Assembly (NCBI RefSeq): GCF_009659535.1
Contig: NZ_VJZZ01000005.1
Span: 124,001 to 188,000 of the forward strand
Source: Aggregicoccus sp. 17bor-14
Lineage (GTDB): Bacteria; Myxococcota; Myxococcia; Myxococcales; Myxococcaceae
Direction: 5' to 3'
DNA: 64,000 nt
The position numbers and the translations under genes are program-made. Position 1 is the stretch's first letter. Every line of letters begins with the position of its first letter. Below are positions 1 to 7,136 of this stretch, piece by piece. Under the pieces are notes generated by a model. That model was not told the DNA's origin, made no database searches, and saw only the letters and a program-made list of their open reading frames with translations.

Positions 1-484
1 CCCCCGGCGCGCCCGCTACCGCCACCTGCCCCAGCAGCAAGTCCTGCTCCGCCGCCCACGCGTGCAAGAGGTGCAAGGGGCGCAGGGCGCCGGAGGTTGC
101 GCGCGAGAGGGCCCCGCGCACCGCCTTGCCGTCCAGCGCCACCACCTGCCCCGCCAACTCCTCGGCGAGTGCGGCCACCCACGCGCGCATGCACTCCTCG
201 AAGCGCGCCGGGTGCAGGCTGCTGAGGACGCGGCGGAAGGTGTCCGCGCTGGGCGTGCCCTGCGCGAGGGGCAGCACCTTGCTGAAGAGTGCGCGCTTGG
301 ACTTCGCAAACAGCGCGAGCTCATCCCAGCCGTCCGCGCCACACACGGCGCCGCACAGCGCCAGCACCAGGACGTTGAGCAGGGGGTGTCGCTTCGTGCG
401 CTCCACCCGCCTGTCTTTCAACACCTTGAAGTTGCGCGCCACCAACTCGACGACTCGCTGTGCACTCAGCCGCTTTCGCCCCAT
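1..484 (-). CDS. ISAs1-family transposase, N-terminal part (runs off window)
   Basis: The reading frame opens with ATG at 484 and is still open at base 1, so about 161 residues are visible. The start MGRKRLSAQRVVEL is followed by HPLLNVLVLALCGAVCGAD, then a GTPSADTFRRVL block, VVALDGKAVRG and LHLLHAWAAEQ. These blocks, in this order, are typical of ISAs1-family DDE transposases (H-repeat associated proteins); the D of ALDGK is the first acidic catalytic residue. The remaining catalytic residues lie outside the window, so it cannot be judged whether the element is intact. No terminal inverted repeat was identified with certainty between 485 and 577. Confidence 0.85.
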   Translation of the reverse strand, partial: MGRKRLSAQRVVELVARNFKVLKDRRVERTKRHPLLNVLVLALCGAVCGADGWDELALFAKSKRALFSKVLPLAQGTPSADTFRRVLSSLHPARFEECMRAWVAALAEELAGQVVALDGKAVRGALSRATSGALRPLHLLHAWAAEQDLLLGQVAVAGAPG

Positions 485-534
485 CGGACGCCAACAGCCA
501 AGTGCCCAGAATCTCTTTCAGTTAGATGCGCTCG

Positions 535-567
535 CCCTGCCCTCTGGGAGAGGGTCAGGGTGAGGGA
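535..567. repeat. REP-like palindromic intergenic element, copy 1
   Basis: A short hairpin, CCCTCT-ggg-AGAGGG (540-554), is followed by GTCAGGGTGAGGGAT. The same kind of element (CCCTCACCCTCTCCC with its inverted partner) recurs at 44236-44271, and a shorter CTCTCCC/GGGAGAG hairpin occurs at 24649-24672. This copy lies just after the stop of the DUF4442 gene. It looks like a dispersed intergenic repeat, not a coding feature. Confidence 0.6.
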
Positions 568-577
568 TTGAGCGCCT

Positions 578-1087
578 CTACTTCTCGAACTTCCGCACCG
601 CCGCGAGGAAGCGCGCCGTGGTGATGGGGCGCTCGTCCGCGGCGTCCAGCAGCCGCACGGTGACCCACACCTCCGCGCGGCCCGAGTCCGCGAGCGCGCG
701 GGAGATTGCGGACACGCTCTCGCCCGGCTCGCACACCGCGACCACGCGCCCCTTCGCCTTGGCGTGGAAGTCCGCCTCCACGCGGTTCACCAGCATCCCG
801 AAGGGGCCGGGTGGGAAGTGGCGGAAGAGCACCAGGCCCATGGTGATCTCCATCAGCGTCATCTGCGCGCCGAAGTAGACGCTGCCCACGTGGTTCTTCG
901 TGCGGCGCTTGAGCGGCAGCGAGGCCCGCGCCCGCGCGTCCGAGAGCTCCTCCACCCTCAAGCCCAGCCCGGCGGCCGACGGAATGACCTGCGGCACCGC
1001 GGTGGAGAGCAGCAGGTTCGCGGCACGCGGGGACACCGCGCGCACGCGGTCCAGGAAGGCGAGGGCTGAGCGCATCTCCGGGGGCAT
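578..1087 (-). CDS. DUF4442 / hotdog-fold thioesterase-like protein
   Basis: A protein of 169 residues starting MPPEMRSALAFLDRV. The central block NHVGSVYFGAQMTLMEITMG and the later VEADFHAKAKGRV match the hotdog-fold DUF4442 group related to PaaI-type thioesterases, in which the long helix carries 'GxxYFGAQ'. The substrate is unknown. ATG at 1087 was chosen, with ATG at 1075 as an alternative; the reading frame continues upstream but looks non-coding there. It is transcribed away from dps, leaving a 159-bp divergent intergenic region. Confidence 0.75.
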   Translation of the reverse strand: MPPEMRSALAFLDRVRAVSPRAANLLLSTAVPQVIPSAAGLGLRVEELSDARARASLPLKRRTKNHVGSVYFGAQMTLMEITMGLVLFRHFPPGPFGMLVNRVEADFHAKAKGRVVAVCEPGESVSAISRALADSGRAEVWVTVRLLDAADERPITTARFLAAVRKFEK

Positions 1088-1246
1088 AGAGCCGCTGGCG
1101 CAGCGCGTCAACCGGCTCGCCGGGCAGGCGGGCTTCCGCGTCCAAGGTTCGGCCCGGGTTGGTTGGCGCACCGGGGGCGCGTCGCCACCCTGTAGGGGCG
1201 ACGCGGTCTCGACCCGAACCCCCGCCCTCACCCTCTGGAGCGACCG

Positions 1247-1783
1247 ATGAAATTCCCCAGCCACGTGAACCTCCCGTCCGAAGCGCGCGAGGAGCTCACC
1301 GACATGCTGAACACGCAGCTCGCCAACGCGATCGACCTGCACTGGCAGATCAAGCAGGCGCACTGGAACATCCGCGGCAAGCACTTCATCAGCCGCCACG
1401 AGCTCTTCGATCAGCTCGCGGACCACGCGCGGCTTCAGGCGGACAAGTTCGCCGAGCGCGCGGGCACGTTGGGCGGCTACGCGCAGGGCACCATCCGGCT
1501 CGCCGCGAAGGCGAGCGAGCTGCCCGAGTACGACCTCAAGGCGGTGAACGGCGAGGACCACATGATCGCCCTCACCGAGCGCTTCGCCCGCTACGGCGCG
1601 AGCATCCGCGAGGGCATCCAGCAGTCCGAGGACTGCAAGGACCCGGTGACGGTGGACCTGCTCACCCAGATTCTGGGCGAGGTGGAGCTGGACCTCTGGT
1701 TCCTCGAGAGCCACCTGCACGGCGAGCGCCGCCCCGCGGGCACCGGCGCGCGCTCCGACGCGGGCGCCCCGGCGGACGCCTGA
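1247..1783 (+). CDS. dps: Dps-type DNA-protection ferritin
   Basis: A protein of 178 residues of the Dps/ferritin-like family: a four-helix subunit that oxidises and stores iron and protects DNA in starvation or oxidative stress. The ferroxidase-type signature is visible as LHWQIKQAHWNIRG (two His) followed by HELFDQLADHARLQADKFAER (Asp/Glu ligands), and the C-terminal helix contains ILGEVELDLWFLESHL. The last ~20 residues are a polar, Pro/Ala-rich tail, which in this family often contacts DNA; here it is not notably basic. ATG at 1247 is preceded by a GGAG about 10 bases upstream. It appears monocistronic. Confidence 0.93.
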   Translation: MKFPSHVNLPSEAREELTDMLNTQLANAIDLHWQIKQAHWNIRGKHFISRHELFDQLADHARLQADKFAERAGTLGGYAQGTIRLAAKASELPEYDLKAVNGEDHMIALTERFARYGASIREGIQQSEDCKDPVTVDLLTQILGEVELDLWFLESHLHGERRPAGTGARSDAGAPADA

Positions 1784-1805
1784 GCCGTCGGAGCGCGGCA
1801 GTGGG

Positions 1806-2558
1806 CTACTCCTCGCCCGTCACCGTCACCTCCACGGTGGCGTCCGAGACCTTCGTGGTGTCGAGCGCCACCGGCCCCCGGCCCTGCACGAGCCGGAAGC
1901 GCGTCCGGTAGATGCCGTCGTCGGCGGGGCGCCCCGTGTCGTCCAGCGCGAGGGGCTGGAAGGTGGAGTCGCGCGTCCAGCGCACCCAGAACACGTCCGG
2001 GTCCGCCTCGTCGGCGCCCGCCTCGAGCACCCAGGCGGCCCAGTCCGCGCCGCCGGTGACGACCGCGTTCGTCTGACTCCACTTGCCGTCGCGCGCGGCC
2101 GCGCAGATGACCGCGGTGGAGGTGATGGCGCGGTTCTCGATGCCCGGCTCGTCCGAGGGGACGGCCGCGCGCGCGTGCTGCAGGTCGGTCGCGCACACCA
2201 GCGTGGTGTCGGGCCGCCCCGCGCTCGCGAGCACCCGCGCGTCGGCGAGCAGGTACATGCCGGGCGACTGGCTGAGCATGTGCTGCTTGCCGGAGCCATC
2301 GCGGTAGAGCAGGTGGTAGCGGCAGGCGACGCCGGTGGGGCGCAGCACCAGCGCATCGGCGGGCGCGCCCTCGACGGTGGCGAGCTCGGTGTCGCTGCGC
2401 ACCTCGAGCGGGTCACAGCTGAAGCCGCGGCTGGGAGCCTGGGCGAGCGCCTGCGCGCGGGTGGCGGGAACGGGGGCGGCGTCCTCTGGCTGCGTGGCAG
2501 TGCAGGCCGCGAGCAGGGAGAGCGACAGCGGAAGGGCGTAGCGGAAGGGAGCGTTCAT
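1806..2558 (-). CDS. Putative lipoprotein, second gene of a secreted-protein operon
   Basis: A protein of 250 residues with a lipoprotein signal peptide (MNAPFRYALPLSLSLLAACT; lipobox LAAC). The mature part has scattered Cys (SCDPLEV, VACRYH, LVCATD, VICAAA) and no domain I recognise. It lies 23 bp downstream of the Cys-rich secreted protein gene on the same strand with a GAGGA upstream, so the two are probably co-transcribed and may act together at the cell surface. ATG 2558 was selected because it opens directly into the signal peptide. Function unknown. Confidence 0.8.
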   Translation of the reverse strand: MNAPFRYALPLSLSLLAACTATQPEDAAPVPATRAQALAQAPSRGFSCDPLEVRSDTELATVEGAPADALVLRPTGVACRYHLLYRDGSGKQHMLSQSPGMYLLADARVLASAGRPDTTLVCATDLQHARAAVPSDEPGIENRAITSTAVICAAARDGKWSQTNAVVTGGADWAAWVLEAGADEADPDVFWVRWTRDSTFQPLALDDTGRPADDGIYRTRFRLVQGRGPVALDTTKVSDATVEVTVTGEE

Positions 2559-2581
2559 GGTCGCGGTCCTCGGGAGCTGCC

Positions 2582-3967
2582 CTAGCACTTGGTGTTGTAG
2601 TCGATGGACAGCTTCGCCGAGCCATCCGCCTTGGGGGTGCACGCGAAGTCCTGGCCGCACGAGTCGCCCGCGCACGTCAGGTCGAACTTCCAGTCGTAGT
2701 TGGCCTTGACCCGCATCCCGAAGAAGGTGCGGCAGGCCTTGGGCAGCCCGGCCTTCGCCGACGCCGTGACCGAGGAGCCGGCGCAGTTCTGCGCCCCATC
2801 CCCGCCGCAGTCGTCGCGCGAGCCCTTGAACGTGGTGGCGAGCTTCAGCTCCATGCAGTCCTTGCAGTCGAGTGCAAGCTTGTGGCTGCCCACGCTCACG
2901 TCCACCTTGCAGCCGCCGGAGCCGGCGCCCTCGAGGCTCGCCTCGCCGGTGCCGCCCGTGCAGGTGCGGCACGCGGCGTTCGCGGACCCATGGTTCTCCT
3001 GGCTCTTGGCGCCGCCCTTCACCCCGCCGCTGAACTTCAGCTTCGCCTCGCAGCTCCCGCTCACGCCGAAGCTGCGGCTGCCGCGCGAAAAGACGCGGTT
3101 CTTGAGCGCGAAGGTCTTCACCGACTCGCTCTGCTCGACCTTGCCGCTGAAGACGCTGCTCGCGTCGGTGCAGTAGCGGTTGGGGTCGCACTGCATGCCG
3201 CAGGCGTCCATGTTGCACGACTTCTCGAAGGTGGAGCTCTGCTCGTACTCGACCGCCCCGCTCGCCGTCGCGGTGATGCCGCACGCGTACAGCTCGGCAT
3301 CGAACTGGCCGGAGCCCTTGCCCTTGGACTTGCAGCCGCCCGCGCACTGGGCCGGGTCGAAGCTGCCCGCGCCCTTGAACTTGATGCCGGCACCCGCATC
3401 GCCGCCCAGCGGCCCGCACGACACGGTGTGCTTGCTGCTCCACGACAGCGACGTCGAGGGGACCAGATCCGGCGTGCCGGGAGCACACTGCGCGCTGCAC
3501 AGCTGCTCGTTGCACGCGGGCTCGAGCTCCACCTGCCAGTGGAAGCTGGCCCCGCCCCAGCCGGTGTAGCAGCAACAGGTCTCGATGGCAGTGAGCGTGA
3601 AGGACGCGGTGTTGCCGCTCACCGCGACCTGGCTCGTGACGTCCACCGGCGAGGCGACCTGGCCGACGCCCCGGCTGCAGCCCGGCACGGTGGTCACCAG
3701 CATGCCGCCCACGTAGCCCAGGTCGTCCGCGGAGCCGCCGACGATGGTGAGCTTGAGGCTCTTGATGTTGCGCGGGAAGGTGCGCGTCACCGGGAGGACC
3801 GCCGGGGTGAAGTCCGCGATCTTCGCGTAGCTGTAGGTGGTGTAGTCGTCGATGAGGTCCGGTGACGCGGCCTGCTGCGCATGCGCAGGCAGCGCCCCTG
3901 CCAGACACCACCCCCACAACAGCGCGAGCCCCAGGCTGCGCGCGCACGTCCTCGCGGTGCGTCTCAC
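2582..3967 (-). CDS. Cys-rich secreted protein, unknown function
   Basis: A protein of 461 residues starting at GTG 3967, chosen because a strong GGGAGGAGG lies just upstream, though the frame extends further. The N-terminus (RRTARTCARSLGLALLWGWC) continues to a likely cleavage after AHA. The mature protein contains well over 20 cysteines, many in CxxC or Cx(3-5)C spacing (ETCCCY, NAACRTC, CKDCMEL), with Ser/Gly/Lys-rich stretches in between. This suggests a disulphide-stabilised extracellular or periplasmic protein. No family recognised. Operon with the lipoprotein that follows it. Confidence 0.8.
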   Translation of the reverse strand: MRRTARTCARSLGLALLWGWCLAGALPAHAQQAASPDLIDDYTTYSYAKIADFTPAVLPVTRTFPRNIKSLKLTIVGGSADDLGYVGGMLVTTVPGCSRGVGQVASPVDVTSQVAVSGNTASFTLTAIETCCCYTGWGGASFHWQVELEPACNEQLCSAQCAPGTPDLVPSTSLSWSSKHTVSCGPLGGDAGAGIKFKGAGSFDPAQCAGGCKSKGKGSGQFDAELYACGITATASGAVEYEQSSTFEKSCNMDACGMQCDPNRYCTDASSVFSGKVEQSESVKTFALKNRVFSRGSRSFGVSGSCEAKLKFSGGVKGGAKSQENHGSANAACRTCTGGTGEASLEGAGSGGCKVDVSVGSHKLALDCKDCMELKLATTFKGSRDDCGGDGAQNCAGSSVTASAKAGLPKACRTFFGMRVKANYDWKFDLTCAGDSCGQDFACTPKADGSAKLSIDYNTKC

Positions 3968-4366
3968 GGTGCCTCCTCCCGGGCCGAGCTGCACGGCCCC
4001 AAGGGGGAGGAAGATGGCGCGGTTTTGTCGACTGAAGCACGACGCGCCGCATCAGCGCGCGCGAAATTCCTGCCACCTGCCACTGGGTTGCATCTGCAAC
4101 CGGTCAGCTGCCGCGCAGCGCCTCGGAGATGGCGTCCACCTCCTGCTCGATGCCGCGCGCCGCGGCCTCGAGCAGCAGGGGCTCCTCCACGCGCTCCTCG
4201 AAGAGCTGCGCCGCCCGGGCGAGCGCGGTGCGCAGCCCGTGCGCCTGCAGGAGCTCCACTGTCACGCGCAGCTTGTGCAGGTGGGGGCATCGGTCCCCGA
4301 CACTGGCAACCGCAGGCCCCTAGCCTTCGCGGAGCGTTACTCAGGTGGGCCGGAGGAACCTGCCGA
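3968..4366. other. Gene-free stretch containing the left direct repeat
   Basis: There is no convincing complete gene. The part next to the secreted-protein gene (3968-4112) is its upstream region and contains a less GC-rich stretch that could hold its promoter. 4113-4284 is a copy of the 3' end of the hybrid histidine kinase gene at 14 kb. 4285-4366 leads into the ORF that starts at 4367 and carries its GGAGGA. Confidence 0.6.
4113..4284 (-). pseudogene. 3'-end fragment of hybrid histidine kinase gene (left direct repeat)
   Basis: This segment matches 13985-14156 over about 172 bp with roughly four mismatches and no gaps, in the same orientation (offset 9872). It encodes the last ~57 residues of the kinase (HKLRVTVELLQAHG through DAISEALR), but then diverges and ends EALRGS-stop instead of EALRAGVA-stop. 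Nothing upstream of it in that frame resembles the rest of the kinase. It is therefore a detached 3' end, as seen when an element integrates in the 3' end of a gene and displaces the old terminus. Confidence 0.85.
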
Positions 4367-4756
4367 TTGCTTACCCTGCCCCGCGTCACCGGCCTCCGTC
4401 GCACCGAGTACTTCGACGTCTGGGCCGGCGAGATGCCCTCCGCCGCCGAGTGCTGCGCGCGCCGCGCGCACTTGAGAGCCATGGGCTGGCGGAGCGTGGA
4501 GATCGCTCGCGAGCTGAGCGCCATGCGAGCCCTGCGGCGCAAGAACACCACCGAGACGAATAGCCTCGCGATGTCCCTGAGCTACGTCTTCGACTTCATC
4601 GAGCCCGGCGACGTGCTCTGGGTCGGCGACCTCCTCACCGTGTGCCAGCCCGTGGGTCCGCATGAGCGCACTCTCCACGTACGCGCTCTACATCCGCACC
4701 TCCACCGCCGACCAAGACGGCGCGGCGCAACTCCATGCCCTCCGCCGCGCAGCTGA
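4367..4756 (+). CDS. Hypothetical protein overlapping the recombinase gene
   Basis: A 129-residue reading frame with possible TTG start at 4367, nine bases after a GGAGGA (4352-4357). Third codon positions are almost all G or C up to about 4660, which argues that it is truly coding; this bias is lost where the recombinase frame begins at 4662. The C-terminal ~30 residues are therefore probably either an overlap of low constraint or a frameshifted tail. Contains EYFDVWAGEMPSAAECCARR and a Gly/Asp-rich end (EPGDVLWVGDLL). No family recognised. Position suggests co-expression with the recombinase. Confidence 0.5.
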   Translation: MLTLPRVTGLRRTEYFDVWAGEMPSAAECCARRAHLRAMGWRSVEIARELSAMRALRRKNTTETNSLAMSLSYVFDFIEPGDVLWVGDLLTVCQPVGPHERTLHVRALHPHLHRRPRRRGATPCPPPRS

Positions 4757-5267
4757 GGCCCGTGGGTGGACCGCCCCTCGTGAGTTCATCGACCTCGGGC
4801 ATTCAGGTGCCAAGGCCAGCCGTCCTGCGCTGGATGCCCTCAAGCGGGCCGCTCGCGCGGGCGAGGTGCGTCAGGTGATGGTCTTCGGTCTCGACCGTCT
4901 CGGACGCAGCCTGCGAGATCTCCTCGTCCTCCTCGACGAGCTGGCCGCCTGCGGTTGCGCTGTCATCAGCCTGCGCGAGAGCATCGACCTCACCACGCCC
5001 ACCGGTCGGCTGCTCGTTCACCTCATCGCAGCGCTGGCCGAGTTCGAGCGCGAGCTGATTCGTGAGCGCGTGCGCTCGGGAATTGCGCGGGTGAAGGCGA
5101 CAGGAAAGACGCGAAGTGGCAAGGCGCTGGGACGCCCGAAGCGAGAGGTGGACCTCGATGAAGTCCACAGGCTCCGTCAGCAAGGCCGGAGCTGGCGGGA
5201 GATCGCCATGGCCCTCAAAGTGCCGACCCGCACCCTTCGTCGTTCGGCGGGGCAAAACCCTGCCTGA
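4662..5267 (+). CDS. Serine recombinase (resolvase/invertase family)
   Basis: A protein of 201 residues, the normal length for small resolvase/invertases. N-terminal catalytic domain: YIRTSTADQ with catalytic Ser14 and Arg12, then VFGLDRLGRSLRDLL carrying the second conserved Arg pair, and the long E-helix region LAEFERELIRERVRSG. After a GRPKRE linker a C-terminal helix-turn-helix (VHRLRQQGRSWREIAMAL) binds the site. Such enzymes cut and exchange DNA through a 5'-phosphoserine linkage at short inverted sites. It sits close to the left direct repeat of the putative island. It lacks the large C-terminal domain of phage-type serine integrases. Confidence 0.9.
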   Translation: MSALSTYALYIRTSTADQDGAAQLHALRRAAEARGWTAPREFIDLGHSGAKASRPALDALKRAARAGEVRQVMVFGLDRLGRSLRDLLVLLDELAACGCAVISLRESIDLTTPTGRLLVHLIAALAEFERELIRERVRSGIARVKATGKTRSGKALGRPKREVDLDEVHRLRQQGRSWREIAMALKVPTRTLRRSAGQNPA

Positions 5268-5428
5268 GATTTGGCTGGGTGAGCCCCTCGGAGCAGCTGG
5301 GTGGGGCGAAAGGAACACGTTATGCGCCGCCGACTTCACTCACCCCAATTCCCTCCCTCAGGGCTTCTGCATCGACGTCGCACGCCCAAGGGCCCTTTCC
5401 TACATGTCCAACGCCATGGGCACCGCAG

Positions 5429-5725
5429 CTAGGGGATGCCACGCCGATCGGGCGCGCTAAAACACGCGCCGTACAGCAATTGCTCGAGCCGCACGCAGGT
5501 CCGTCCCTCGCCACAGTCTATATCGGACTCACAGACTGGAGCGCACGTTCCTTTGCGGAACAGCGCTAGAAATTGCGGCCGATTCTTCTGACACTTGAGG
5601 CCAGACGCGCAGTCGGAATCACGGCGGCAACTACCCTCATGTGGAACTGAGTCCGCGGATGGCGTTCCGCATGCTGTGGCGCCAGCGAGAGCGAGCGCCG
5701 CAATCAACACGATGGTGCGCATCAT
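5429..5725 (-). CDS. Small Cys-rich putative lipoprotein, candidate immunity protein
   Basis: A protein of 98 residues: MMRTIVLIAALALAGATACG is a signal peptide with a lipobox-like end, followed by regularly spaced cysteines (SCRRDSDCASGLKC, GTCAPVCESDIDCGEGRTC), a pattern common in myxobacterial secreted proteins. The ATG lies four bases after the stop of the orphan RHS tip, so translation is probably coupled. Genes directly behind RHS/polymorphic-toxin tips usually encode the cognate immunity protein; that role is inferred from position only. Confidence 0.65.
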   Translation of the reverse strand: MMRTIVLIAALALAGATACGTPSADSVPHEGSCRRDSDCASGLKCQKNRPQFLALFRKGTCAPVCESDIDCGEGRTCVRLEQLLYGACFSAPDRRGIP

Positions 5726-5729
5726 TTAC

Positions 5730-6485
5730 TCACTTCCCCTTAAAGCACCGATCGGTGATGTCCTTCGGATCTGCTGGACCAAGATTGATGTTTTCGCTCA
5801 ATCGCAACCAGCTATCATTCGTCGCCCAAATGTCGATCCCCTGAAGATATTTACACACATGAAACGCCTCGTGAACCATCGCCTGAGCGAGAATCTCTTT
5901 GGCTAGAGGGGTAGTTCCGTCGCACCAGTATGAATTGAAGGCGACTCCGACGCCGCCGGGAAGAACGTTGGACGGTCCGTTTCCACCGTAGTCCTGTCCC
6001 AGCTCCCCCTTTCTGGCAACCCAGACGATCGGAAGCGTACCGTCCTTGAGATACTCGCAGATGTTGCATGGCGGTTTGCACTCAGAATTGCACTGACTGC
6101 CGGCATCACAGCCCATTACCTCCCTCGCACGCTTCAGTGCAGGTCCCCAGTTATCGCAGGTGGCCCTAGGGTCGAGGGTGTAGAGGCCTGTCGGGTCACT
6201 GGATTTCACAGGGTTGTTCTTCACGTACGCGTACGCGGGCCACGCCCCTGCCTTGGAATCCACCGCCGCCATCGGCTCCGGCTGCAAATACCGCCCGATG
6301 CTGGGGTCGTAGTAGCGGTTCCAGTTCTCGAAGAGGTCGGTCTCGGCGTCGTGGTACTGGCCGGGGAAGCGAAGGGGCGTCCAAAAGGGCTGCGCGCCCC
6401 GCTGGAAGCGCTGGTATTCATAGGCGGCGAGCACCACACCTTGCTGAGGCGCAGCGGACTCCAGCGCCGTCGTCTGGAAAGCCAT
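5730..6485 (-). CDS. Orphan RHS core end with Cys-rich HExxH tip
   Basis: A protein of 251 residues. Residues ~20-85 are the conserved end of an RHS core (FWTPLRFPGQYHDAETDLFE, YYDPSIGRYLQPEPM, ending NPVKSSDPTGL); the rest is a variable tip with Cys clusters (NECxxPCNICxY type) and HEAFHVC at residue 205, an HExxH zinc-peptidase-like motif. The core part is ~93% identical in DNA to the end of the large RHS gene. No signal peptide and no clear ribosome site precede ATG 6485, as expected for a displaced tip cassette that becomes expressed only after recombination into the full-length gene. Confidence 0.75.
   Translation of the reverse strand: MAFQTTALESAAPQQGVVLAAYEYQRFQRGAQPFWTPLRFPGQYHDAETDLFENWNRYYDPSIGRYLQPEPMAAVDSKAGAWPAYAYVKNNPVKSSDPTGLYTLDPRATCDNWGPALKRAREVMGCDAGSQCNSECKPPCNICEYLKDGTLPIVWVARKGELGQDYGGNGPSNVLPGGVGVAFNSYWCDGTTPLAKEILAQAMVHEAFHVCKYLQGIDIWATNDSWLRLSENINLGPADPKDITDRCFKGK
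6270..6423 (-). repeat. Duplicated RHS core segment, orphan copy
   Basis: 154 bp matching 7731-7884 with about ten substitutions and no gap (offset 1461), in the same orientation. It covers the last conserved part of the RHS core just before the variable tip. Recombination between the two copies would delete 1461 bp and swap the tip of the large RHS protein. Confidence 0.85.
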
Positions 6486-6553
6486 GTCTTGTTTAGGAGC
6501 GGCCGCCCCTAGGCAGTGTCTGACGGATCGTTTCAGCCGCCATCCGCGCCTGT

Positions 6554-6889
6554 TTACGTCGTCGCGCGGCGCTCAGCTCCGAGGGGAATTTCTCCTCGAA
6601 CGATGCTTGAACCGACGATCAATGCCGGTTTAGGCATCCGCCAGACACAACCTAGCGCCATCGTCCGCGATGCCGCCATGCTTGAAGTCCCGCAGTCCGA
6701 CCAACACCAGAGGTCATTGCACACGACTGGGCAATCGGAAGGGGGCGGGGGCGACTGGCTCGGGCGCACGAGGGTGACGTCCACGGAGGAGCCCGTCGGC
6801 TCGTACCAATTCGACCAGACATTGCTGACTGGAGGCGAACTCGCGAATCCGCTGTCAGGCGGCAGCCTTAAATGCGTCACCTTTGGCAA
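6554..6889 (-). pseudogene. Degenerate RHS core remnant upstream of the orphan tip
   Basis: The frame encodes SNVWSNWYEPTGSSVDVTL followed by Cys/Trp-rich sequence (DCPVVCNDLWCWSDC). This aligns with GHVWSDWYYPETETTNVSV and its Cys-rich continuation in the large RHS protein just before the core end. It is out of frame with the orphan tip and stops at 6554, so it is a broken piece of the RHS module the tip came from. It overlaps the end of the small membrane protein gene by 13 bases. Confidence 0.55.
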
Positions 6890-7122
6890 GCACAGTAAAA
6901 CGTATCGAGATCACTGATTTTTCCAGACTTGCCGCACGACACCCACTCCACGTGTTCAGTCGTTCGTGTTCGGACTCCCAGGAAATGAATCTCCTCGGCC
7001 ACCGCGACAGCACACCCTGCTTGATTCGTGTCCACACGGTAGCCGCGGTGCACGACTCGGATGATGCTCCAGGATGCCCCCAGAGCAACCCCGAGAGTGG
7101 CAGCAACGAGAAGGCTAATCAT
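6877..7122 (-). CDS. Small membrane-anchored protein, candidate RHS immunity protein
   Basis: A protein of 81 residues, MISLLVAATLGVALGASW being one N-terminal membrane segment, followed by an exported-looking tail with four Cys (QAGCAVAV, VSCGKSG, FYCACQR). ATG 7122 lies 14 bases after the stop of the large RHS gene. The position directly behind the toxin tip and the envelope location suggest an immunity protein for an exported tip, but there is no sequence resemblance to a known immunity family. A longer reading from 7188 would overlap the RHS gene and is less likely. Confidence 0.6.
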   Translation of the reverse strand: MISLLVAATLGVALGASWSIIRVVHRGYRVDTNQAGCAVAVAEEIHFLGVRTRTTEHVEWVSCGKSGKISDLDTFYCACQR

Positions 7123-7136
7123 ACGATGCGTTCTAG

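Noticed and set aside
4662-5267. Phage-type large serine integrase
   Set aside because: Only 201 residues, with a resolvase-type C-terminal helix-turn-helix and without the large zinc-ribbon/coiled-coil domain.
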